DNA of 64,000 nt from Achromobacter arsenitoxydans SY8 (GTDB taxonomy: Bacteria > Pseudomonadota > Gammaproteobacteria > Burkholderiales > Burkholderiaceae_B): the NCBI RefSeq assembly GCF_000236785.1, contig NZ_AGUF01000064.1, positions 1-64,000 of the forward strand, in the 5' to 3' direction. Both the position numbers and the translations under genes were made by a program. Positions 30,947 to 39,194 of the stretch are shown one piece after another; position 1 is the stretch's first letter, and each line of letters begins with the position of its first letter. The notes under the pieces were generated by a model, which was given only the letters and a program-made list of their open reading frames with translations, was not told where the DNA came from and made no database searches.

Positions 30947-31990
30947 TCAGTTGTCGAAGCCGACCTTGTCCACCAGTTCGCTGGCTTGCTTGCGATGCTT
31001 GGCGATCTCGGTCAGGGGCAGGGGATCGACCTTCAGTTCGCCAAAGCTGGCAATCACGGGGTCCAGCTTCACGCCCTTGCGGACGGGATACTCATAGTTG
31101 GCCTGGGCGTACAGGGCCTGGGCCGGTTCGGAAACCAGGAAGTCCAGCAGCTTGACCGCGTTGGCCTTGTTCGGCGCGTGGGCCGCGACGGCGGCGCCGC
31201 TGACGTTCACGTGCGTGCCGCCGCTCTTGGCGTTGGCGAAGGTCGGGCGGATCACCTTGATGGCGTCGCCCCACTTGCGCGCGTCGGTGCCGGGTTCGGC
31301 GTTCTTCATGTGGCCGACGTAGTACGCATTGGCCAGGCCGATGTCGCAGATGCCGCCCAGGATGTCGCGCGCCACGTCGCGGTCGCCGCCGGCGGCCTTG
31401 CGCGCCAGGTTGGCCTTCACGCCGCGCAGCCATTTTTCAGTGGCCTCGGCGCCGTCATGCGCGATCATGGAAGCGACCAGCGCGGTGTTGTAAGGATGCT
31501 GGCCCGAGCGGATGCAGACCTTGCCCTTCCACTTGGGATCGGCCAGGTCTTCGTAGCGGAAGGATTCCAGCTTCAGGTCCTTTTCCACGTAAAGCACGCG
31601 GTCGCGCAGCGACAGGGCGTACCATTTGCCGTCGGCGCCGCGCAGGTTGGCGGGAATGACGGATTCCAGCGTGCTCGACTTGATGGATTGCGTGACGCCG
31701 CCGTCCACCAGGTCCAGCAGGTTGCCGATGTCCACGGTCATCAGCACGTCGGCGGGCGACTTGGCGCCTTCGGCCTTGACGCGCTCAAGCAGGCCGTCCT
31801 TGACGAAGACGGTGTTGACCTTGATGCCGCTTTCCTTCGTGAAGGCATCCAGCAGCGGCTGGATCAGCTTGGGTTCCCGGGTGGTGTAGAGGCTGACTTC
31901 CTCGGCCGCGTTGGCCGATACGGTGAAGGCGGCGGCGCCGGCCAGCGCAAGGGCGCGAAGCAGCGAATTCAATTGGGGACGCTTGATCAT
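30947..31990 (-). CDS. fbpA: Ferric iron-binding periplasmic protein
   Basis: The 347-residue protein starts MIKRPQLNSLLRALALAGAA with a signal peptide cleaved after about ANA. GGAG lies upstream of the ATG at 31990; the open frame further upstream is not used. The mature protein starts EEVSLYTTREPKLIQPLLDA, like FbpA/FutA iron-binding proteins. Tyr residues in GLANAYYVGHMKN and the tail NYEYPVRKGVKLDP are the likely Fe ligands. It captures Fe(III) in the periplasm for the permease and ATPase encoded downstream. A Fur-like site lies about 75 nt upstream, so iron repression is expected. Confidence 0.92.
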   Translation of the reverse strand: MIKRPQLNSLLRALALAGAAAFTVSANAAEEVSLYTTREPKLIQPLLDAFTKESGIKVNTVFVKDGLLERVKAEGAKSPADVLMTVDIGNLLDLVDGGVTQSIKSSTLESVIPANLRGADGKWYALSLRDRVLYVEKDLKLESFRYEDLADPKWKGKVCIRSGQHPYNTALVASMIAHDGAEATEKWLRGVKANLARKAAGGDRDVARDILGGICDIGLANAYYVGHMKNAEPGTDARKWGDAIKVIRPTFANAKSGGTHVNVSGAAVAAHAPNKANAVKLLDFLVSEPAQALYAQANYEYPVRKGVKLDPVIASFGELKVDPLPLTEIAKHRKQASELVDKVGFDN

Positions 31991-32062
31991 GAAGGAACTC
32001 CAGCTAGGGCTGAAACCAGGATAGCGGTGGTGCGCAACACGCCTCGCCGCTAAAAACGGTCT

Positions 32063-32081
32063 GCTAACGAAAATGATTATC
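32063..32081 (-). promoter_or_regulatory. Fur-box-like site upstream of fbpA
   Basis: On the minus strand GATAATCATTTTCGTTAGC matches the 19-bp Fur consensus (GATAATGATAATCATTATC) at 14 positions. It lies about 75 nt upstream of the fbpA start, where it would overlap the promoter. Confidence 0.7.
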
Positions 32082-32209
32082 AAGTGAGAGAGCGACGATA
32101 ACAGAGAGCGTAACGCCGTTCAACTACTCGTAAGCCTATGGCTCGGACCGTTGATCCCCATCAATATGGCATAAGGGTATTACGGAATAATGAGAGCAGT
32201 TATCATCAA

Positions 32210-32228
32210 GACCCTGTAGAATAGGGTC
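32210..32228 (+). promoter_or_regulatory. Inverted repeat upstream of fpr
   Basis: GACCCT-N7-AGGGTC is a perfect 6-bp inverted repeat about 100 nt before the fpr ATG. It may be an operator or part of a 5' leader hairpin; no known regulator is assigned. Confidence 0.35.
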
Positions 32229-32328
32229 AACCCTAATGCCGGCCGCGCCTTTTCTGCGGCTCGGAATGACCTCGCGGCGCAAGCCGGACCTCCTGGCCCG
32301 GTCCCTGTCCGCCCTTACTCAATACGAC

Positions 32329-33105
32329 ATGGCTGCTTTCAACACTGAGCGCGTACTTAGCGTGCACCACTGGAACGACACCCTGTTTTCCTTCACCACG
32401 ACGCGTGACGCGGCCTTGCGGTTCCACAACGGCCACTTCGTGATGATCGGCCTGGAAGTTGAAGGCAAGCCCCTGTTGCGGGCCTACAGCATCGCCAGCG
32501 CCAACTACGAAGAAAACCTCGAATTCCTCAGCATCAAGGTGCAGAACGGCCCGTTGACCTCGCGGCTGCAGCACCTGAAAGAAGGCGACACCATCCTCGT
32601 CAGCCGCAAGCCGGTGGGCACGCTGGTCGTCGACGACCTCAAGCCCGGCAAGCACCTTTTCCTGTTTGGCACGGGCACGGGTCTGGCTCCCTTCATGAGC
32701 ATCATCAAGGATCCGGACGTCTACGAACGTTTCGACAAAGTCATCCTGGTGCACGGCGTGCGCTGGGTCAGCGAACTTGCCTACGCGGACTTCATTGAAA
32801 GCGAACTGCCGAACAACGAATTCTTCGGCGACATCGTCCGCGAGAAGCTGGTGTACTACCCCACGGTTACGCGCGAGCCTTTCCGCAACCAGGGCCGCAT
32901 TACCGAATTGCTCGAAAACGGCAAGCTGTGCGCCGACATCGGCATTCCGCAGATCAATCCGGAAACCGATCGCGCCATGATTTGCGGCAGCCCGCATATG
33001 CTGGCCGACATCAGCGCCATGCTGGACAGCCGCGGCTTCACGGTGTCGCCGGGCGTGGGCCAGCCGGGCGACTACGTGGTGGAACGGGCGTTCGTGGACA
33101 AGTAA
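32329..33105 (+). CDS. fpr: Ferredoxin--NADP reductase
   Basis: The 258-residue flavoprotein moves electrons between NADPH and ferredoxin or flavodoxin. The ATG at 32329 starts MAAFNTERVLSVHHWNDTLF; a longer frame from 32236 is not supported. The FAD-binding motif is RAYSIASANYEE (RxYS), the NADP-binding part has FLFGTGTGLAPFMSIIKDP, and MICGSPHML and the C-terminal YVVERAFVDK are typical of the Azotobacter/Pseudomonas-type FNR, whose aromatic stacking residue is replaced. It diverges from the iron importer and is probably linked to iron or oxidative-stress control. Confidence 0.94.
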   Translation: MAAFNTERVLSVHHWNDTLFSFTTTRDAALRFHNGHFVMIGLEVEGKPLLRAYSIASANYEENLEFLSIKVQNGPLTSRLQHLKEGDTILVSRKPVGTLVVDDLKPGKHLFLFGTGTGLAPFMSIIKDPDVYERFDKVILVHGVRWVSELAYADFIESELPNNEFFGDIVREKLVYYPTVTREPFRNQGRITELLENGKLCADIGIPQINPETDRAMICGSPHMLADISAMLDSRGFTVSPGVGQPGDYVVERAFVDK

Positions 33106-33133
33106 TCCGATCCGCTGGCGACGCCTCGATTCC

Positions 33134-33167
33134 AAAAAAGCCATCGCGTTTGCGATGGTTTTTTTTT
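33134..33167 (+). terminator. Terminator after fpr
   Basis: CCATCGC/GCGATGG stem with loop GTTT, an A-run on the left and nine T on the right: a classic intrinsic terminator. Confidence 0.9.
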
Positions 33168-33319
33168 GCACTGCGCGCGGCATGGCCGCGCCATTGTCAT
33201 GAATTGATTGCGCATGCTGCAGTGTTGAGCTTATCAATCGCAGTTTTCGGATTCTTCTGATGGTCCGACATTCACTCTTTTGAATAGGCTGTGCATCATC
33301 GCAATTGCCTGGAGCGAAC

Positions 33320-34405
33320 ATGGCCGGCCATCCCATCATTCGAATTGGCGACAGCACTACCCACGGCGGGACGGTGTTGCAGGGAGTCAGTGTCTACACC
33401 ATTGATGGCAGGGTTGCTTCCGGAGTGGGGCATCTGGTCAGATGCCCGAAGTGCAAGGGAACGTTCCCCATCGTGCAAGGAGTGGCTAGTTTCACGGTGG
33501 ATGGGATTTCTTTGGCGGTCGAAGGCATGCGGACATCGTGCGGCGCGGAGTTGATAGCCAGTCAACGCTTGGCGGTGCTGGATCCCGGTCCTGGGGGCGT
33601 CGGTCAGGCCGGGGACGTTACACAACATCTAGCAAGCAGTCTTGTGGATGGCAGCGAACGAGACGATCGCACGCTATCCAGCACGGTGAGGCGGACTACG
33701 TGCAACCATGCCGATACGGCATTTGAAATCGCCGAATACATGGTGAGGGAAATGAAGACCAATCCCTTCACCATTCGCGGGCGGGAAATTTCTGATGCGA
33801 ACCAGTACGACTTGGCTGCCCATGCCCGTCAATTGGAAAAGCTGCCGTGGTACTCCAGGGCAATGGCAGGCAAGAGCTACTCAGAGGCGGCCATAGAGCA
33901 GAAGCTTGCCGCGTACGCATTGTGGGCGGATATTGTTGGGCCGGGTCAGCCGTGGGATCACAAGGCCTATCTGCGTAAAAGCCTGATTACAAAGGGAATT
34001 TTTAATGACGGATGGCAGAGGTATGGCGATTTCGACTATTACTATGACATTTGGTCCAATATCCACTATGGATACGTAGGTGTGGCGCTGGGCTTCAGTG
34101 TCGCGGAGCTGATAAATGGGGCGGGCCTGGCGCAGGCAATGGATGACGCCTATGGCGCTATTTCAAAAGGCAACTTCCCGACGATGCAGGATGATCAGAG
34201 CAATGGTCGCTGGCCGGCGAGCGCGGACGACGTGCCTGACCATTTGTCCATCAAGTTGGGATGCGACCTGTACTCGGCCGTCAAACCGCACGAACTGACG
34301 GCGCTTGCATTGTTGAAGGCAATCGCGGCAGTGCCATTGCCTTGGGGCGTGGGTCATGACAAAGCGAAAGAACTGCATAACTGCAATCGTGGATCTTGGA
34401 AGTAA
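33320..34405 (+). CDS. PAAR-domain protein with C-terminal type-44-like toxin domain
   Basis: The ATG at 33320 (MAGHPIIRIGDSTTHGGTVL) follows GGAG; an upstream TTG is less likely. Residues about 1-85 are a PAAR domain (GRVASGVGHLVRCPKCKG, VEGMRTSCGAELIASQ), which caps the VgrG spike of type VI secretion systems. After a linker, residues about 130-300 match what I know of polymorphic toxin type 44: CNHADTAFEIAEYMVREMKT, PGQPWDHKAYL, DYYYDIWSNIHYGYVGVALG, FSVAELINGAG. The domain is a predicted nuclease-type toxin; its activity is inferred. The gene is AT-richer than its neighbours. No vgrG, hcp or chaperone gene is nearby, so it is an orphan effector. Confidence 0.85.
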   Translation: MAGHPIIRIGDSTTHGGTVLQGVSVYTIDGRVASGVGHLVRCPKCKGTFPIVQGVASFTVDGISLAVEGMRTSCGAELIASQRLAVLDPGPGGVGQAGDVTQHLASSLVDGSERDDRTLSSTVRRTTCNHADTAFEIAEYMVREMKTNPFTIRGREISDANQYDLAAHARQLEKLPWYSRAMAGKSYSEAAIEQKLAAYALWADIVGPGQPWDHKAYLRKSLITKGIFNDGWQRYGDFDYYYDIWSNIHYGYVGVALGFSVAELINGAGLAQAMDDAYGAISKGNFPTMQDDQSNGRWPASADDVPDHLSIKLGCDLYSAVKPHELTALALLKAIAAVPLPWGVGHDKAKELHNCNRGSWK

Positions 34406-34776
34406 TGCGATCTCTGTTGAAGGCCTTCCGCTGGGCCGCCGGCTTGCTCGGAGGCCTCTGGCTGGTCATCGCACTGTGGGGGGCATTCTCGCCCGTTGTC
34501 TATCTGCATTACTCGAAAGATGCTACAGCCCGGATCAGCGTGTTTTTTAATGACAACGACGACACAGCAAAGCAGGGCATGGAGCCAGGGCAAACCGTGG
34601 AGTTTCGCACTGCGATGTTCGCAAAGCCCGACATGTGGATACTGCTGACATTTCCGGGCGAGAGTCCTGATCGCCTGGTGCTTGCAAAGCCCTTTAGCCG
34701 GGTCGAGGTGTACATCGGCCCTGGGGCGAAGATTGAACGGGTGGAGACCCGAGAAGATTTCTTCGCCCGACTATAG
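34405..34776 (+). CDS. Candidate immunity protein for the PAAR toxin
   Basis: The ATG shares a base with the toxin stop (TAATG), so the two are translationally coupled. The 123-residue product has a basic start (MRSLLKAFRW), one hydrophobic span at about residues 12-33 (AAGLLGGLWLVIALWGAFSP), and a roughly 90-residue outer domain (SKDATARISVFFNDNDD to the end). I recognise no family. Position, size and coupling are those of cognate immunity proteins, and a membrane anchor with the domain facing the periplasm would fit interception of an incoming effector. The assignment rests on context only. Confidence 0.65.
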   Translation: MRSLLKAFRWAAGLLGGLWLVIALWGAFSPVVYLHYSKDATARISVFFNDNDDTAKQGMEPGQTVEFRTAMFAKPDMWILLTFPGESPDRLVLAKPFSRVEVYIGPGAKIERVETREDFFARL

Positions 34777-34843
34777 GCGACTGCCTCCAAGGAAAATCCC
34801 GACGCGCCGTCAGGCGGCGAGTACCCAAATGCTGGGTTGCGCA

Positions 34844-34871
34844 GTAGGAGCGGATTCTAGGCCGCTCCTAC
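34844..34871. repeat. REP-like inverted repeat / bidirectional terminator
   Basis: GTAGGAGCGG/CCGCTCCTAC is a 10-bp perfect stem with an eight-base loop. It lies between the convergent immunity and Bug-receptor genes. The sequence type is like small extragenic palindromes of betaproteobacteria. Confidence 0.55.
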
Positions 34872-34902
34872 ATGCCAATTGATGCGCCGCTATTGGCAGG
34901 CC

Positions 34903-35862
34903 TCATTCCGGCTGGATGCCGGCCTTCTTGATGATGTCGCCCCACTTCCTGGATTCGGCTTGCTGGAATTTCGCCAGTTCGTCGGGCGTGGACGTGGCCG
35001 CGTCCGTGCCGGTCTGCGAGTAGAACTGCAGCGCAGGCTTGGTCTTGGTGGCGTTGACCAGCAATTCGTTCAGGCGCTTGACCACATCAGGAGGCGTGCC
35101 GGCCGGCGCGTAGGCCGCGAACCAGTAGCCCATCTCGTAGCCCGGGACGCCGGCCTCGGCAATGGTGGGCACGTCTGGCGCCAGCGGGGAACGCGCCTGG
35201 CCGGTGACGCCCAGCGCGCGCAGCTTGCCCGACTTGACCTGCGGCAGGCCGGTAGCCGTGTCGGTGATCATCATGTCGATCTGGCCGCCCAGGAGGTCGG
35301 TGACTGCAAGCGGATTGCTCTTGTACGGCACGTGCAGCAACTGCACGCCCGCCATCTGCTGCAGCAGTTCGCCCGCGATGCGGCTGCTGGAGCTGCCGCT
35401 GCCGAAGCTGAGCTTGCCCGGAGACTGCTTGGCCTGCGCCAGGAAGTCCCCCACGGTCTTGGCTTTGGAATTCGGATTGACGACCATGATCTGGCCGCCC
35501 TTGCCCAGCAGGGTCAGCGGGGCGTAGTCCTTGACCGGATCGTAGGTCAGCGTCTTGTACAGGTGTTCGTTGGCGGCGTGCGTCGTGTTGGTGGTGATCA
35601 GCACGGTGTAGCCGTCCGGCGCGGCGCGCGCCCCGGCGGCGGCGCCGATCATCGCGCTGGCGCCAGGCTTGTTTTCGATGACCACGGCCTGGCCCGTCTG
35701 TTCGGTGACGCCCTGGCCGATGGCCCGGCCGATCTGGTCGGTGGCGCTGCCCGCCGCGAAGGGCACGATGAACGTGATGGGCTTGGCGGGGAATTGCGCC
35801 ATGGCCGCGAAGGGCAGGGCGGCCAGCAGCAAGGCCAGTCGGCCTTTGGTAGCGATGCGCAT
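34903..35862 (-). CDS. Bug-family tripartite tricarboxylate receptor (substrate-binding protein)
   Basis: The 319-residue protein has a signal peptide (MRIATKGRLALLLAALPFAA, cleavage after about AMA) and the Bug fold: PITFIVPFAAGSATDQIGRA near the start, VVIENKPGASAMIGAAAGA, APDGYTVLITTNT, HVPYKSNPLAVTDLLGGQID and DVPTIAEAGVPGYEM. These proteins bind carboxylates or small polar solutes in the periplasm; many have no adjacent TctAB. It is the last gene of the minus-strand operon with the two AtuA-related genes, so the ligand is probably the carboxylic acid that operon degrades. Confidence 0.92.
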   Translation of the reverse strand: MRIATKGRLALLLAALPFAAMAQFPAKPITFIVPFAAGSATDQIGRAIGQGVTEQTGQAVVIENKPGASAMIGAAAGARAAPDGYTVLITTNTTHAANEHLYKTLTYDPVKDYAPLTLLGKGGQIMVVNPNSKAKTVGDFLAQAKQSPGKLSFGSGSSSSRIAGELLQQMAGVQLLHVPYKSNPLAVTDLLGGQIDMMITDTATGLPQVKSGKLRALGVTGQARSPLAPDVPTIAEAGVPGYEMGYWFAAYAPAGTPPDVVKRLNELLVNATKTKPALQFYSQTGTDAATSTPDELAKFQQAESRKWGDIIKKAGIQPE

Positions 35863-35901
35863 GGGTGTGTCTCCTGTGGTGTTTTCTTATGGGTGTGGAA
35901 G

Positions 35902-36291
35902 TCAGGCGGCCGCAGGGCAGTCGCCGGGTATGTCTGGCAGCCGGCTCGCCAGCGCGGGGCTGACCTCCACCGTCATGTCCAGCAATCTGAAAGACAGGCT
36001 CTTGCCGTGCGTGTCGAGATTCAGCGCGTCGTTGACGCCGCCGTCCAGCACGCCTTCGAGCACGAAGTTCATGGCGTGTAGCGTGGGCAGCGCATAGCGC
36101 GTGACGCGCGCGGGGTGGCGGTAGGCGAACCACGCCGCGACGCGCGACTCGGTGACTTGCGCGGCCAGCACGTCATAGCATTCGGGGTCCCAGGCGATAA
36201 GGCTCAGGTTCGAGATGTCGCCCTTGTCTCCGGAGCGGCTGTGGGCCAGCCGGTACAGCGGCACGGCGATCGGGGCGGAAGTCTGGGTCAT
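35902..36291 (-). CDS. AtuA-related small protein
   Basis: The 129-residue protein starts MTQTSAPIAVPLYRLAHSRS and contains the family blocks AHSRSGDKGDISNLSLIAWD and ALPTLHAMNFVLEGVLDGGV. It corresponds to the C-terminal domain that is fused to AtuA in some bacteria and separate in others. Its ATG overlaps the stop of the upstream AtuA gene by four bases (ATGA), so the two are made together and probably form one enzyme. Function in acyclic terpene or related branched-chain acid catabolism is inferred from the partner. Confidence 0.85.
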   Translation of the reverse strand: MTQTSAPIAVPLYRLAHSRSGDKGDISNLSLIAWDPECYDVLAAQVTESRVAAWFAYRHPARVTRYALPTLHAMNFVLEGVLDGGVNDALNLDTHGKSLSFRLLDMTVEVSPALASRLPDIPGDCPAAA

Positions 36292-37646
36292 GGCGCGATT
36301 TCCTCCAGGAAGTTCCAGCCGCTGTCCACGGCCTCGCGGGGAATGGTGCAGGACATCATGTTCAGGCGCGGACGCAGGGCGGTGCGCACGCCGCCGCCGC
36401 CGGCCGGGCCGCAGGTGTACAGCGCGGTCACCTCGCGCAGGATGCGTTCGGCCTGCGCGCGATCGGCGTGTTCGCCCGCCAGCCGCAGCCGTACGTCGCG
36501 GGCGTGGCCATCGGGCAGGGCGCGGCGCATTTCGCCCGCGTCGTCGCCCAGGATGCTGATGGCGCCGATCAGGTCGGCGCGCAGCTTGAACGCCGGGCCC
36601 AGGCGCTTTTGCACGATGTCGGCGGCGAGCCGGGCGCGCGCCTCGGCCTGCACGCCCGCGTACGAGATCTCGGCTTCGGCCAGCCAGCCGCCGCGGTAGC
36701 AGACATTCACCTTGAGTTCGGGAGGACGGGCGTGGCCGGTGATGCCGTGGACGGCGACGCGGTTGCCGCCCAGCTCCACCACGGTGGCCTGGCTCAGGTC
36801 GGCCACCACGTCCGGCGTCAGGTAGCGCTCGGGGTCGTGGACCTCGTAAAGCAATTGTTCCTTCACGGTGCGGGCGTCGACGGCGCCGCCCGTGCCTTCG
36901 GCCTTGCCGATCACGAACTCGCCGTCGGCGTGAATCTCGGCGATCGGAAAGCCCGCGGCATGCACGTCCGGCACTTCCTTCAGGCCCGGGACGCAGAAAT
37001 AGCCGCCTGTCACTTGCAGCCCGCATTCCAGCATGTGGCCGGCCATGGTGGCGCGTCCCAGCCGGGGCCAGTCCGCCGGGTCCCAGCCGAAGTGGGCCAG
37101 CGCGGGGCCCAGCGTCAACGACGGGTCGGCCACGCGGCCGGCCACCACGATCTGGGCGCCTGCGGCCAGCGCCTGCGCGATTTCGGTAGCGCCGAGGTAG
37201 GCGGTGGCGCTGACGATGTCCAGGCCGTCCAGCGCCGCGCCCAGGCGCTGCGCCAGCAGGTCGCGGTGGGCAGGCGTGTTCAGCGCGTCGCCGTGCACGA
37301 CGGCGATGCGCGGCGCGGGCAGGCCCTGTTCGCGCGCCAGTTCGGCGATGCGCCTGGCGGCGGCGGGTGGATTGGCCGCGCCGAAGTTGCTGACGATGCG
37401 GATGCCGTGGCGCAGGCAGTCGGCCAGGATCGGGCCCACCAGTTCGTCCAGCAGCGGTTCATAGCCGCGCCGCGGGTCGTCGTTGCGCGCCAGCTGCGCG
37501 AGCGCCAGGGTGCGTTCGGCCAGCGTCTCGAAGATGAGCGTGCCGCCGCCTTGGGCGGCGAGAGTGCGGACCACGGCCGCGGCGCCGTCGCTGCGGTCGC
37601 CGGAGAAGCCGGAGGCGCAGCCGATGAGCAGGGGAGTTTGAGACAT
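36288..37646 (-). CDS. AtuA-family (DUF1446) protein
   Basis: The 452-residue protein opens with LLIGCASGFSGDRSDGAAAV and continues with LIFETLAERTLALAQLARND, GIRIVSNFGAANPPAAARRI and GGRVADPSLTLGP-like segments (VAGRVADPSLTLGPALAHFG), all typical of the acyclic terpene utilisation AtuA family. Members act in citronellol/geraniol or similar branched-chain acid breakdown, but the reaction is not established for most. It leads an operon with its small partner and a Bug receptor and diverges from a LysR gene. Confidence 0.88.
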   Translation of the reverse strand: MSQTPLLIGCASGFSGDRSDGAAAVVRTLAAQGGGTLIFETLAERTLALAQLARNDDPRRGYEPLLDELVGPILADCLRHGIRIVSNFGAANPPAAARRIAELAREQGLPAPRIAVVHGDALNTPAHRDLLAQRLGAALDGLDIVSATAYLGATEIAQALAAGAQIVVAGRVADPSLTLGPALAHFGWDPADWPRLGRATMAGHMLECGLQVTGGYFCVPGLKEVPDVHAAGFPIAEIHADGEFVIGKAEGTGGAVDARTVKEQLLYEVHDPERYLTPDVVADLSQATVVELGGNRVAVHGITGHARPPELKVNVCYRGGWLAEAEISYAGVQAEARARLAADIVQKRLGPAFKLRADLIGAISILGDDAGEMRRALPDGHARDVRLRLAGEHADRAQAERILREVTALYTCGPAGGGGVRTALRPRLNMMSCTIPREAVDSGWNFLEEIAP

Positions 37647-37701
37647 GGATGATCCAGGCGCGTACGGAATTGTTCCAGGCCACTATAGGCAAGCGCCGCT
37701 C

Positions 37702-37725
37702 ATCCGTAAAATAGAAAAATCGGAT
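37702..37725. promoter_or_regulatory. Candidate LysR operator between AtuA and LysR genes
   Basis: ATCCG-N14-CGGAT lies in the 98-nt divergent gap, 20 nt before the LysR start; the overlapping GGATCAATTAATCC is also nearly palindromic (12 of 14). It is the obvious place for the divergent regulator to bind. Confidence 0.45.
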
Positions 37726-37744
37726 CAATTAATCCAGGAAAGCC

Positions 37745-38671
37745 ATGAATCTATCGTCCCGCCAACTGCGCGCTTTCGTGGCCCTGGCCGACGAACGGCA
37801 CTTCACGCGCGCGGCGCAGCGCTGCCACCTGACACAACCGGCTTTCAGCGCCCTCATACGGTCGCTGGAGGACAGCGCCGGCCTGCGCCTGTTCGACCGC
37901 AATACGCGCCATGTAGAGCTCACCGCGGAAGGCCGGGTGCTGGACGCCTCGGCGCGCCGCTTGCTGGCGGACATGGACCTTGCCATGGGCGACCTGCGCG
38001 ATCTTGCGGCCCGCCGGCGCGGCCGCGTGACGCTGGCCGCACTGCCGTCGCTGGCCGCGGGGTGGCTGCCCGACCTGCTGGCGCGGTTCCGCGACGTGCA
38101 TCCGGGCATCGTGCTCGACCTGCGCGACGCCTTGCTGGATCCCTGCCTGGATATGGTGCAGAACGGGGTGGTGGATTTCGCAGTGGCCTCGCGCCGGCCC
38201 GACATGACGGACCTGGATAGCGAATTCCTGCACGCCGATCGCTATTTCCTGGTGTGCCGCGCGGATCATCCGCTGGCGGGGCAGGCGCGGGTGCGGCTGC
38301 GAGATGTATTGCGGCATCCCGTCATACAGCTTGCGCGCGGCAGCAGTGTGCGCAAACATCTGGACGAGGCGCTGGGAGCCGAAGCGCCCTTGCCGGTGTT
38401 CGAGGTGGAACACCTGGCGACCGTAACCGGCCTGGTGCGTGCCGGCCTGGGCGTGTCCGTCGTGCCCGCCATGACGCTGTTCCATTTCCGCAGCGACGAC
38501 CTGCGCGTCGTGCCGCTCGCAGGGCGCGCGCTGACCCGGCCGCTTTACCTGGTGCGGCGCAAGGGCCGCGGGCTGTCCGTCGCGGCGCAGGCGCTGGCCG
38601 ATCTGCTCATCGCACATCGGGGGGATATCGGCGGCGCAGGTCATGAGGCGGATGTCCGGGACATGCCCTAG
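37745..38671 (+). CDS. LysR-family regulator of the AtuA operon
   Basis: The 308-residue protein has the LysR helix-turn-helix (LRAFVALADERHFTRAAQRC, LTQPAFSALIRSLEDSAGLR, LFDRNTRHVELTAEG) and an effector domain with VTLAALPSLAAGWLPDLLAR. It is divergent from the AtuA gene with 98 nt between the starts and probably activates that operon in response to a pathway intermediate. The C-terminus (RRKGRGLSVAAQALADLLIA) is intact. Confidence 0.92.
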   Translation: MNLSSRQLRAFVALADERHFTRAAQRCHLTQPAFSALIRSLEDSAGLRLFDRNTRHVELTAEGRVLDASARRLLADMDLAMGDLRDLAARRRGRVTLAALPSLAAGWLPDLLARFRDVHPGIVLDLRDALLDPCLDMVQNGVVDFAVASRRPDMTDLDSEFLHADRYFLVCRADHPLAGQARVRLRDVLRHPVIQLARGSSVRKHLDEALGAEAPLPVFEVEHLATVTGLVRAGLGVSVVPAMTLFHFRSDDLRVVPLAGRALTRPLYLVRRKGRGLSVAAQALADLLIAHRGDIGGAGHEADVRDMP

Positions 38672-38767
38672 ATCATCTCTACGGCCAACCGCCACTTTCG
38701 CAAATGTCTATTGCTGTTTAAACTTCGATAGTTGTAGCTTCTATCCGTCACCAGAAGGATTCCGCCC

Positions 38768-39154
38768 ATGAGCAAGCAAATCATTCATACCGACACCGCG
38801 CCCGCCGCGGTCGGCCCTTACTCGCAAGCGGTTGCCGTCAGCGGCACCAAGACTGTCTACCTCTCGGGCCAGATCGGCCTGGAGCCGGGCACCGGCGACC
38901 TGGTTTCCGAAAACTTCGACGCCCAGGTGCGTCAGGCTTTCGCCAACATGCAGGAAGTGATCACGGCGGCCGGCGGCACGCTGGATAACGTAGTCAAGCT
39001 GACGCTGTTCCTGACCGACCTGGGCAAGTTCACGGCGGCCAACGCCATCATGGCCGAATTGATCCCCCAGCCGTTCCCGGCGCGCTCCACCATCGGCGTG
39101 GCCAGCCTGCCCAAGGGCGCGCAGTTCGAGGTCGAGGCCATCCTGGTCCTGTAA
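38768..39154 (+). CDS. ridA: RidA-family enamine/imine deaminase
   Basis: The 128-residue protein (MSKQIIHTDTAPAAVGPYSQ) hydrolyses reactive 2-aminoacrylate-type enamines released by PLP enzymes. Conserved positions are the N-terminal APAAVGPYSQAV, LSGQIGLEPGTGDLV, VVKLTLFLTDLGKF and the C-terminal RSTIGVASLPKGAQFEVEAI with the substrate-binding Arg and the trailing Glu. The family's usual length is 125-130. An AGAAGGA ribosome binding site precedes the start. It lies 40 nt before recG on the same strand. Confidence 0.95.
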   Translation: MSKQIIHTDTAPAAVGPYSQAVAVSGTKTVYLSGQIGLEPGTGDLVSENFDAQVRQAFANMQEVITAAGGTLDNVVKLTLFLTDLGKFTAANAIMAELIPQPFPARSTIGVASLPKGAQFEVEAILVL

Positions 39155-39194
39155 GGCGCGCCCGGACGTTTCATACCCAGGGGTTCGTTCCTTC

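Noticed and set aside
33305-33319. Upstream TTG start for the PAAR protein
   Set aside because: The ATG at 33320 has GGAG at proper distance and begins directly at the PAAR domain.
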